From positions 3,845 through 67,844 of the forward strand of contig CAZCAQ010000006.1 of NCBI GenBank assembly GCA_964496905.1: a stretch of DNA of 64,000 bases, given 5' to 3'. How positions within the stretch are numbered: position 1 is the first letter of the stretch; every line of letters begins with the position of its first letter. Below the pieces are notes generated by a model. It was given only the letters and a program-made list of their open reading frames with translations, was not told where the DNA came from and did no database searches. Position numbers and translations under genes: made by a program. This DNA comes from CAZCAQ01 sp964496905 (GTDB lineage: Bacteria; Patescibacteriota; WWE3; UBA101185; UBA10185). Positions 34,194-40,915 of this stretch are shown one piece after another.

Positions 34194-34910
34194 CTACCAT
34201 CCGGTGACAGGGATATACACCGTGTAAGGCGACCACTTAAAACCGTCATCTTCGGGAGCCAAATTCCAACCACCGAAACGGCTGAACTCGGGATTACTTA
34301 AATAGCGAGTGGGCAAACCACCACTACCGACGAAGTAAGTCTTGGGGTCGAGATCGACTCCCCAGATACCTTCGCGTAACTCCCAGTTCGGATCTTCCTG
34401 ATAAAAGCAGTTGTAGAACGGCGCCACCTGCAGCGTGAGGCAGATATTGATTCCCAGAGGGAAACGTGTGCCCCATGCGCTGCCGCGGTATTGGTACCGA
34501 AGTTGGTCCACGGTTAGAAGCTCGAAGACATGCCTATCGATCTTCTCAAAGCCGTCATTGTCATCGGTAACGCGCCAGCCCCAGTCATCAGCTTCTTCGG
34601 CAACCACATAGGTCGGTCCAATACCAACGCCGATAAAAAAAACCGATGGGTCGAGAACATACCCCTCTTCATCCCACGACACGTAGATAAAGGCACACTT
34701 GTGTCCCGGCGTCTCTTCGACATACCAACAGCTGTTTAGCTGTGTCGGCTTCTCCTCATGGCTGGACGTGAGAACAGCCCGCGAGCCATTGAGGGTGTTG
34801 ATGACGTTTATGGTGTAAACGGGAGTTTCAGTTGCCCCCTCGGCCAACGCCGCGCCAGCCATAACCAAGATGAGAAATACCGCAATTGCCAAAAGTGAGA
34901 TCCTGCGCAT
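34194..34910 (-). CDS. Secreted hypothetical protein with two repeated modules
   Basis: The 238-residue protein has a classic cleavable signal peptide (MRRISLLAIAVFLILVMAGAALA). The mature part holds two similar halves. Each has a Cys pair or Cys-x-Trp (NSCWYVEETPGHKCAFIYVSWDEEGY; NICLTLQVAPFYNCFYQED), a 'DP/DL-x-x-FFVG-x-G-GPTY' segment and a 'W-x-x-x-DDGF' ending. I do not know the family. The gene is richer in G and C than neighbours, has a GGAGG site and ends in a strong terminator, which suggests transfer from another genome. Confidence 0.75.
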   Translation of the reverse strand: MRRISLLAIAVFLILVMAGAALAEGATETPVYTINVINTLNGSRAVLTSSHEEKPTQLNSCWYVEETPGHKCAFIYVSWDEEGYVLDPSVFFIGVGIGPTYVVAEEADDWGWRVTDDNDGFEKIDRHVFELLTVDQLRYQYRGSAWGTRFPLGINICLTLQVAPFYNCFYQEDPNWELREGIWGVDLDPKTYFVGSGGLPTRYLSNPEFSRFGGWNLAPEDDGFKWSPYTVYIPVTGW

Positions 34911-35222
34911 CGAAAAACCTCCAATTTGTGTATTGATATCCTAACGGATGCTTATTTTAACAAAAAAACACTGAAAAAGCAATGCTATAGGGTTGAAGGA
35001 CGGGCTGAAATAAACCAATCAGGAAATAGCTCGTTGCAAAACTCAAACATATGAGTAAATGTGCTTTTTAGGCTTAATAGCAAGGCGCTTGAGTTTTAAA
35101 TGGTAAGTTAGGTAGTAGGTGAGATAGTTGTTGAAAATAGGTTATAAATGGGTGAGACAGTCGAGAGTACTTGCTTTGTTTTGGGAAACAAAGGAGTTGC
35201 TCTCGGCTGTCATAACTGTACG
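34911..35222. other. 312-bp intergenic region with long hairpin
   Basis: This stretch holds the upstream GGAGG of the gene at 34910, AT-rich sequence, and a long hairpin at 35156-35211 (GACAGtCGAGAG pairing with CTCTCGgCTGTC, plus an inner CTTTGTTT/AAACAAAG stem). The hairpin follows the stop of gene 35223-36068 on the minus strand but has no T-run. I see no ORF with coding character. Confidence 0.6.
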
Positions 35223-36068
35223 CTAATTCTGGTTCTGGCCGAAAATCTTGTCGAGTGTAACCTCGAGCATGGACTTGAATCCATCGACCTCCGACATCTC
35301 GTGGATGAACACCTTGTTGCAGCCCGCGTCTCCGCAGTTGCTGTTTTCAGGGTCCATCATGTAATCCATCGCGTCCTGGGCCGCCTTGCGAGCTTCCTCA
35401 GGGGTGGCCTTGAAAACGACCGTGACGGCGATATGGCCGGGGACGTAATCATCTACCACAAGGGTACGATTCAGGTCGTCGGGTGTCTCTCCATCAGGCG
35501 ATGTGCCAATGGCCAGGACAATATGCCCCGTGTCTTCGGAGACTGGGGAAACGGTGTTGCCATTCACACTTACTGAACCGGCCGCGACGAGGGCGAAGCC
35601 GCCTTCGGGAACGGTGAAGGATTGAGGTCCTTCGGTAGACGGGAAGCACACGAACCACGTACCATCGTCAGCCACATCGCAGTTGTCCGGAACAATTATC
35701 GGAACCTGCGTGGGTGCCGGCGTTGCGGTGGGCATAACAGTAACCGTAGGCATCGGAGTAACCGAAGGTACGACCACAGTCGGCACCGTAGTAGCAGAAA
35801 CGGCCGCAACTTCAGCCTGAAGTTGAGCAATTTCAGTGGCCTGTGATTCAACCAGGGACTGGTTGATAGATGACGCAACCTGTGCAGTTGCGAGTTGCTC
35901 CTCGGCCGTGTTGTTGCCGGTCAGCGCCCCATTGATGTCGTTAGCGGCGTTCGTACCGTCAACTTTAGTGGCCAACCAGATGGCGGCCAGGATGATAAGA
36001 GTGAGGACTACGAAGCCCGCAATCCATCTCCCGATATGAATGTCATTCTGCTGAGTTTGATTGTTCAC
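35223..36068 (-). CDS. Single-pass membrane protein with coiled-coil and Pro/Thr linker
   Basis: The 281-residue protein has a short cytoplasmic N-terminus, one membrane helix (about residues 13-32), a Gln/Glu-rich predicted coiled coil (SLVESQATEIAQLQAEVAAV), a Thr/Pro/Val-rich linker (TPMPTVTVMPTATPAPT) and an extracellular domain with CDVADDGTWFVCFPS and a later Cys pair (NCGDAGC). I do not recognise the domain. The GTG start has GGAGG 5 nt upstream. Its G+C-rich codons resemble the flanking genes 34194 and 36115, not the rest of the window. Confidence 0.75.
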   Translation of the reverse strand: MNNQTQQNDIHIGRWIAGFVVLTLIILAAIWLATKVDGTNAANDINGALTGNNTAEEQLATAQVASSINQSLVESQATEIAQLQAEVAAVSATTVPTVVVPSVTPMPTVTVMPTATPAPTQVPIIVPDNCDVADDGTWFVCFPSTEGPQSFTVPEGGFALVAAGSVSVNGNTVSPVSEDTGHIVLAIGTSPDGETPDDLNRTLVVDDYVPGHIAVTVVFKATPEEARKAAQDAMDYMMDPENSNCGDAGCNKVFIHEMSEVDGFKSMLEVTLDKIFGQNQN

Positions 36069-36114
36069 GTGAGCCTCCAGCTCAAAAAAATCGTCCGCGT
36101 GTTTAATTTCTTTC

Positions 36115-36456
36115 TTACCAAACGAAGCGGCCGAAACGGCGCTTGGGAGCGTCCTTGGTCGCCTGCGTGTCGATTTCGATCGCGAGTTCCTTACCAGGGA
36201 GTACCTCCCTCGATGTATAGGGCACGATCTTGTTTTCCGCGAAGTAAGTCCTCACGGCCTGTCCAGCTTCCGGGTGATTGGCCCATTCGTTAATCACGGC
36301 GGCCGCATCATCGGTCAACACTGCCTCCTGTAGCAGCATGTAGCGTGCTACGTCATAGGTCGTGTTGAACGGAACGAGCCTCAGGTCACTGATCGCTTCC
36401 GCGATCGTCTTTTCCGGCCGTACTGCGGGTGCAGCATTTACAACGGGTGTCGTCAT
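36115..36456 (-). CDS. Small hypothetical soluble protein (113 aa)
   Basis: I do not recognise this protein. It is Ala/Val/Glu-rich, mostly helical, with no signal peptide, and ends in KRRFGRFVW. I start it at ATG 36456 because GGAGG (36462-36466, minus) sits 5 nt upstream. The upstream ATG at 36468 would place that site inside the coding sequence. It shares strong ribosome binding sites and G+C-rich codons with 34194-36068, which are transcribed in the same direction 46 bp downstream, so the genes may be one acquired operon. Confidence 0.65.
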   Translation of the reverse strand: MTTPVVNAAPAVRPEKTIAEAISDLRLVPFNTTYDVARYMLLQEAVLTDDAAAVINEWANHPEAGQAVRTYFAENKIVPYTSREVLPGKELAIEIDTQATKDAPKRRFGRFVW

Positions 36457-36861
36457 TGGTACCTCCATACCTTATTTCGGTTTATCTTCGTAGATTGAAT
36501 TATGACAAAACAACTACGCACAAAAGACCTTGGAATCTTCTCTGCGTAGCTGCTTTGTCTAGCGTACAGTTGTTAAAGTGCTCAACAGTAAAATACCACG
36601 ATAAACAACGTGATATCGCCAATCTTCGCAAATCGCGAACATTGCAAAACGAACTGCTGATTTTCATACTCCTACTTTTAGTGTATAGGAGAACAAAAAT
36701 CAACAGTCAATAACTCTATAAAACGGATGTTTGGCAGGATACATTCAGCTAATGCTGTACTAGTAAATTATGTGTGAAATATACCTCGAAAAGAGCTATT
36801 TGTCAATACTATGGGGTAGGAGGACAGCTTTGAGTTAAACGCAAAATTTACACACTAAAAA
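36457..36861. other. 405-bp intergenic region
   Basis: It holds the ribosome binding site of gene 36456 and an imperfect hairpin at about 36659-36701 (CTCCTA 36669-36674 with TAGGAG 36686-36691, flanked by complementary AT tracts). No ORF has coding character. The hairpin may mark the boundary of the G+C-rich gene group. Confidence 0.5.
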
Positions 36862-37215
36862 CTACACTAAATCAAAATCCAGATTAGGATCCTCATAAGG
36901 GTAAATTATAGCTAAGGCACGAATTACTGTATAAGCGTCATCTGGTAAAGACACTTCTGAATAGTCCCGTATAAAATCCTTTAACACCATCTCTCCCGCC
37001 AACTTTGCAGACTCTATGGTTGCAGCCGTTCTTCCACCCTCATTAAAATACGCCAAGCCATCTTGAAGAACCTTTTTGCGCTCAGCATCCTCTTCAGTTG
37101 CAATTCTTTCGGTTAACATTTGGTGCAAATCAGCTTCATCCGGATATAGATCAGAACGAAATATAGGTTCAGACCTCTCTGGGCCAAGTGAAGTTATAGA
37201 ATTGACATTAGGCAT
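36862..37215 (-). CDS. Hypothetical soluble protein (117 aa)
   Basis: I do not recognise the family. The protein is acidic and helical (DLHQMLTERIATEEDAERKKVLQDGLAYFNEGG), with no signal or membrane segment, and ends in an acidic tail (EDPNLDFDLV). I choose ATG 37215 because TATGCT (37222-37227, minus) ends exactly 6 nt before it. The GTG at 37230 would include that box. It is codirectional with the membrane gene 37271-37888. Confidence 0.55.
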   Translation of the reverse strand: MPNVNSITSLGPERSEPIFRSDLYPDEADLHQMLTERIATEEDAERKKVLQDGLAYFNEGGRTAATIESAKLAGEMVLKDFIRDYSEVSLPDDAYTVIRALAIIYPYEDPNLDFDLV

Positions 37216-37221
37216 ACTACA

Positions 37222-37227
37222 AGCATA
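37222..37227 (-). promoter_or_regulatory. -10 box of leaderless gene 37215
   Basis: TATGCT on the minus strand lies exactly 6 nt before ATG 37215. Confidence 0.4.
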
Positions 37228-37270
37228 CACAGTTTTGGCTAAACATTCAAAACCTCAATTTTCAAGGTAG

Positions 37271-37888
37271 TTATTGCGCGGCTCCCCGCTCCAAAAAAAA
37301 TACAACCTCATAAGCCAAAAACATCACCGCTAAAATTCCAAAAAAATTAAGCACATACGAAACCGCAATAAACTTTCGTTGAGACATTTGCGAAAGGCCC
37401 ATTAGGCTTACGCCAATTTCATCTGGCAAGGGGGAAGCCACTAAAACAGCACCCAATACCGGCAATGTCCATTTAAAGTACTGAGTACGGAGCATGCGCT
37501 TAAAGTACTCAAGTCGAAAATATTCGGTCAAAAAATCGTCAAGTTCGTCCATTATGTCGCTACGAACAAATCGAAAAATTATTAAATCACACAAAACCGA
37601 GCCTAATGCGCCAAGTAAAGCAATTTCAACAAAATGCAGGTGACGACCAAGGCTATAAAGCAGTGCGCCGCCAATGCTTGCGGTAAATGTGGAGCTAAAC
37701 AAAAAACCAGCGAGAACTGCTCCAAGGTATGCTAATGCACCGTGAGCAAGAAAAAAATCGGTTACAGTGTGAATTGCACCAGAAAAAACCAAAACAAGCG
37801 TGATCATAAATCCGGTGCCGATGAACGCCAAGTTTTTGTAGTGCGAAAACGGCCTCTCGTGATATTTAAGATACGGGGCAAGGTTCAT
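37271..37888 (-). CDS. VTT/SNARE-associated-like membrane protein
   Basis: The 205-residue protein has about five hydrophobic segments. A re-entrant-like pattern with AGFLFSSTFTASIGGALLYSLGR and the motif VASPLPDEIGVSLMGLSQMS resembles the VTT (DedA/SNARE-associated) fold, where a conserved Pro-rich re-entrant loop faces the bilayer. Family members move lipids or small molecules across membranes. I am only moderately sure of the assignment. The start is exact: TGCTATCAT ends 6 nt before ATG 37888. Confidence 0.6.
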   Translation of the reverse strand: MNLAPYLKYHERPFSHYKNLAFIGTGFMITLVLVFSGAIHTVTDFFLAHGALAYLGAVLAGFLFSSTFTASIGGALLYSLGRHLHFVEIALLGALGSVLCDLIIFRFVRSDIMDELDDFLTEYFRLEYFKRMLRTQYFKWTLPVLGAVLVASPLPDEIGVSLMGLSQMSQRKFIAVSYVLNFFGILAVMFLAYEVVFFLERGAAQ

Positions 37889-37894
37889 AAGTTA

Positions 37895-37903
37895 ATGATA
37901 GCA
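37895..37903 (-). promoter_or_regulatory. Extended -10 promoter, leaderless gene 37888
   Basis: TGCTATCAT on the minus strand ends exactly 6 nt before ATG 37888. Confidence 0.55.
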
Positions 37904-37963
37904 CTAGTCAGGTCTTAAAGAAATTGTTTTGGCTTATTAACACTTAAAACTAGCGCTTTGAAA

Positions 37964-39184
37964 CTATCTACCCAAATTAACGCCTGACGTATTAGGGATC
38001 TTATTGAACTGATCTTTTAGAATATAAAGATCCGCCACACCATTTGTTGAATTATCTAACGGAATTGCTGCAACGTATAATTCGTCTGCTGAAACTATGC
38101 GCATACCCATAACCGCCAAACCCTCATTTGTGTAATCGTGCAGAACGCTAGTAGCACCTGTATTTAAATCTGTTTCTAAGAGGTTACCCTGTATTGGATT
38201 TCCAACTTCGTCTGACAGCGTATGTCCATAAACAAGATTGCCATCATAAACTTCTACAGGATGTATAGAACCATCTAGTGATTTTCCTATCTTTTGTGCT
38301 GCGATAAGATTAGACACAGGAACCTTGTAGAAATCTATTCTAACCTTTAGGCTTGGGTCATTAGGAATTGCTTCGCTACGTTCGGAATACACAATTGTTT
38401 CATTATCAACCCATCCATGAGCAGTTTTTCCAAAAACATAATTTGAAAAGTCGGTTTCTGTAACTTCGCCTGTTGAAAAATCAAGTATTGAATTGCCACC
38501 TCCCTCATAAAACCACTTAGCTAAGAGTATTTTTGTGTTGTCAGGAGAAAAGGCTTTACCAACATACGCGCAAAAAAACTGTGTCCCAGTTGGCAAATCG
38601 TAGGTTTTTACAACTGAGTTTTCGGCGTTATTGTATAAAATTAATCGGTTACGGGTAGTTATTGCGGTAAATTTTCCGTCATCTGAAACTTTTACTCCTT
38701 TTACGCCATCGCCACATTCTGATTTTGGCAAGTCAAGTTCGTAAATTTTTGAAGTTGAGTCTGTAGTTAGATTGTGTAAATAGACTTTGGTTGGCCAAAC
38801 GCTTTTGTATCCGTTATATTCCTCTACTGGTCCAGCCAAAAAGGCTACATATTGTAAGTTTCTATCGTAAGAAAACGTTGAATACACTCCGCCGTCGTAT
38901 GTGGCGATTTCTGTGGAATTATAATTTTTATCAAGTTTGTACAGTTTGGCGTCTTTTTCATAAATAAGTACATCTTGTGTATTTGATGAAGCTTCTGCTG
39001 GTGGTGTGGTTTCTGGCTGCGAAAATGGTGCGGAATTGTTAACAACGGGTTCTGTAGTTTTTTGTTGTCCAAAAAGCTTAATCGCTAAAATAGATGTGAC
39101 GGCAACAAGGAACACTATAATGACAAGCAGGAACACCGTTATGTTACCCTTGGACCTCAGTGTACAAAACATGTTACGGAGCAT
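37964..39184 (-). CDS. Membrane-anchored beta-propeller-like protein
   Basis: The 406-residue protein has an N-terminal anchor (about residues 14-35, NITVFLLVIIVFLVAVTSILAI), then a Pro/Thr-rich linker and a repetitive domain of short beta blades with 'D-x-x-LY/LH...T' units typical of TolB/WD40-like propellers (KVYLHNLTTDSTSKIYELD; GKFTAITTRNRLILY). It probably binds ligands or partner proteins outside the membrane. A longer frame exists to 39322, but TATTAT (39191-39196, minus) sits exactly 6 nt before ATG 39184, so I use that start. Confidence 0.7.
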   Translation of the reverse strand: MLRNMFCTLRSKGNITVFLLVIIVFLVAVTSILAIKLFGQQKTTEPVVNNSAPFSQPETTPPAEASSNTQDVLIYEKDAKLYKLDKNYNSTEIATYDGGVYSTFSYDRNLQYVAFLAGPVEEYNGYKSVWPTKVYLHNLTTDSTSKIYELDLPKSECGDGVKGVKVSDDGKFTAITTRNRLILYNNAENSVVKTYDLPTGTQFFCAYVGKAFSPDNTKILLAKWFYEGGGNSILDFSTGEVTETDFSNYVFGKTAHGWVDNETIVYSERSEAIPNDPSLKVRIDFYKVPVSNLIAAQKIGKSLDGSIHPVEVYDGNLVYGHTLSDEVGNPIQGNLLETDLNTGATSVLHDYTNEGLAVMGMRIVSADELYVAAIPLDNSTNGVADLYILKDQFNKIPNTSGVNLGR

Positions 39185-39190
39185 ACTTAA

Positions 39191-39196
39191 ATAATA
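39191..39196 (-). promoter_or_regulatory. -10 box of leaderless gene 39184
   Basis: TATTAT on the minus strand lies exactly 6 nt before ATG 39184. Confidence 0.45.
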
Positions 39197-39233
39197 ACAA
39201 TGGGGTGTAGTAAAGTCGAGGGTAAAGACTAGT

Positions 39234-39605
39234 CTAGAGCAATGAAATCTCTCGAATTTTAGCGAAATGCTTTTTGTCAGTGGTGACAAGGGTGTACTCT
39301 TTATTTTTTGCCGTGGATGCAATGATTGAGTCTAGTAACTGAAGTCCTATTTTGGGTTGGTAATGTTGTAAAAGCGCTAGAGCATCGATAATTACTTCCG
39401 GACCAGCATAATCAACCTCAAAAAGTTCCATAAGTTTATTAATTTCTTTTAACTCATTTTTGTTTCTGGAACCTTGCATCAATTCTCCAACTGTTACAAA
39501 AGAAACGACCGATGTACTTTGCAAAGCTTGGAGTTGCAAAATAGCTTGCCTTTTGCCTTTAAGTACATCTATAAATAGATTTGTATCAATCAAATATTTT
39601 GTCAT
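39234..39605 (-). CDS. PIN-domain toxin (VapC-like)
   Basis: The 123-residue protein opens with YLIDTNLFIDVLKG, the first acidic motif of PIN nucleases, followed by TVGELMQG (conserved Glu) and then LLDSIIASTAKNKEYTLVTTDKKHF (two more Asp). All four active-site acids are present, so it should be a functional Mg-dependent RNase. Family members cleave tRNA or rRNA when the antitoxin is degraded. It overlaps the antitoxin gene by 20 bp, with the antitoxin first, the usual order. Confidence 0.92.
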   Translation of the reverse strand: MTKYLIDTNLFIDVLKGKRQAILQLQALQSTSVVSFVTVGELMQGSRNKNELKEINKLMELFEVDYAGPEVIIDALALLQHYQPKIGLQLLDSIIASTAKNKEYTLVTTDKKHFAKIREISLL

Positions 39606-39834
39606 AACGAACTTGCCTTCGCTTTAAGTCTTTACGGTCTTTCCACATGCCTGCTACTTCTTCAATAACTTTTTTTCTTTGCTCTAGCGATAGGACTTTT
39701 TTGTTATAAATAGGAGCAATGTACACCGTGGCTTTGCCAAATTTTGTTACTACGACAGGTTCTCCTGTTTTGGAAACTTCATCCATAATAGAAGATATGT
39801 TCGCGCGTGCTTCTTTTACTGTATAACTTTTCAT
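39586..39834 (-). CDS. Phd/YefM-type antitoxin
   Basis: The 82-residue protein begins MKSYTVKEARANISSIMDEV, the DNA-binding N-terminus of Phd/YefM antitoxins, and continues with VVVTKFGKATVYIAPI. The charged C-terminal tail (WKDRKDLKRRQVRYDKIFD) would wrap the toxin. TGATAAAAT ends exactly 6 nt before ATG 39834, so I prefer that start over ATG 39840. Two TGTACA palindromes in the promoter are likely operator sites for autoregulation. The pairing of a Phd-type antitoxin with a PIN toxin is common. Confidence 0.9.
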   Translation of the reverse strand: MKSYTVKEARANISSIMDEVSKTGEPVVVTKFGKATVYIAPIYNKKVLSLEQRKKVIEEVAGMWKDRKDLKRRQVRYDKIFD

Positions 39835-39840
39835 GTCCAT

Positions 39841-39870
39841 ATTTTATCATTCTGTGTACAAAGTGTACAA
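39841..39870 (-). promoter_or_regulatory. Promoter and operator of the toxin-antitoxin operon
   Basis: TAAAAT (39841-39846, minus, extended by TGA) and TTGTAC (39865-39870) are 18 bp apart. Palindromes TGTACA at 39855-39860 and 39864-39869 lie 9 bp apart within the promoter, a plausible antitoxin binding site. Confidence 0.55.
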
Positions 39871-39978
39871 CTCTGCAAACTTAATTCTTTATACTATTTT
39901 CCAGAATTAAAGACAAGAAGTGAGTGTCTATTTAAAATAGACTACATATGAGAAAGTTTAAGTGGAATGTTAATACTC

Positions 39979-40803
39979 TTATAATATTGAGTTTACAGTT
40001 TGCATGTGGTTTGCGTGGCCTAAATTCACACGCAAAGCACCTTCCCCCTGTGGTTCAATTGAAAGAGCGTCTGCAGATAATTCTGCAGCACGTGCGGCTA
40101 CGATAGAGTATGCCTCTGTAATTAAACCTAATTCAATAGGTTTGCCATTAGGAAAATCTCCTAAAGGAATGGTTGCGGCTGAGGTGGTTTCAGGATCAAG
40201 TGGTAGAATCGCACGACCTTCACCCACATCGACTACTATTTTTAACCTCATATCAGTGTCATCATCAAGCCCCCTTACACCTTGCAGGGCTCCTGGATTT
40301 CTTACTAATGTTACGTAGGAATCCTCAAGTGGATGAGATTCCGTAAAGGTTTTCTTGGGAATGCGACCGGCAGAACTGACAGCGACTCCATTTAGTTCAT
40401 CAAATGCCCCCGCTTGCTCGGCAGGGGTAGTCGCTAATGTTAAATTTAACATGACTTGTGTAAGGTCAACAAAAGCAAGCCCCGCATCTGTCTCAACAAC
40501 GGCCACGGCATTATAGTAATGCAAAGGTTCTCTAGATGGCGCATTAGATCCAGCTACCACTTTTTCAACTAGCAATATTTGCGGCACCGCGGGTAGTATA
40601 ACTTCTCCCACAAAGAATTTTCTTTCTCGTTCAATGTTGGTCACACCCTCACCTATCAATTCAGGCGCTTTAACAACAGCCATTCCGCGCTCTTCGCACA
40701 CAGACCCATCAGTGTCTTCAAAAATTGTTCCTTTATATTGAGCAGGATACTCTTCAAAGAGCGTGTTAGTAGCATCAACTTCATTAAATGTGGGGTTGGG
40801 CAT
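39979..40803 (-). CDS. Hypothetical protein with CYTH-like ERERK motif
   Basis: The 274-residue soluble protein contains NIERERKFFVGEVI at about residues 58-70, which resembles the ExExK signature that opens CYTH (triphosphate tunnel metalloenzyme) domains. Later strands (YVTLVRNPG, RLKIVVDVGEGRAIL) could supply the Arg/Lys lining of the tunnel, but the rest is divergent. If the assignment holds, it may hydrolyse triphosphates. The start is ATG 40803, with TATAGT (40810-40815, minus) exactly 6 nt upstream. An ATG 6 nt earlier is less likely. Its codons are richer in G and C than average. Confidence 0.6.
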   Translation of the reverse strand: MPNPTFNEVDATNTLFEEYPAQYKGTIFEDTDGSVCEERGMAVVKAPELIGEGVTNIERERKFFVGEVILPAVPQILLVEKVVAGSNAPSREPLHYYNAVAVVETDAGLAFVDLTQVMLNLTLATTPAEQAGAFDELNGVAVSSAGRIPKKTFTESHPLEDSYVTLVRNPGALQGVRGLDDDTDMRLKIVVDVGEGRAILPLDPETTSAATIPLGDFPNGKPIELGLITEAYSIVAARAAELSADALSIEPQGEGALRVNLGHANHMQTVNSIL

Positions 40804-40809
40804 TGACAT

Positions 40810-40815
40810 ACTATA
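40810..40815 (-). promoter_or_regulatory. -10 box of leaderless gene 40803
   Basis: TATAGT on the minus strand lies exactly 6 nt before ATG 40803. Confidence 0.5.
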
Positions 40816-40900
40816 AGTGTATTAGTTGTACAAACAATGTCAACATTAAATTAATTCTTTAAATTAAACTTCCTGTAACGTTCATTTTGCTCAAGTACTG

Positions 40901-40909
40901 TGCTAAAAT
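40901..40909 (+). promoter_or_regulatory. Extended -10 promoter of the ileS operon
   Basis: TGCTAAAAT ends exactly 6 nt before ATG 40916, so ileS appears leaderless. Confidence 0.6.
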
Positions 40910-40915
40910 CACCCC

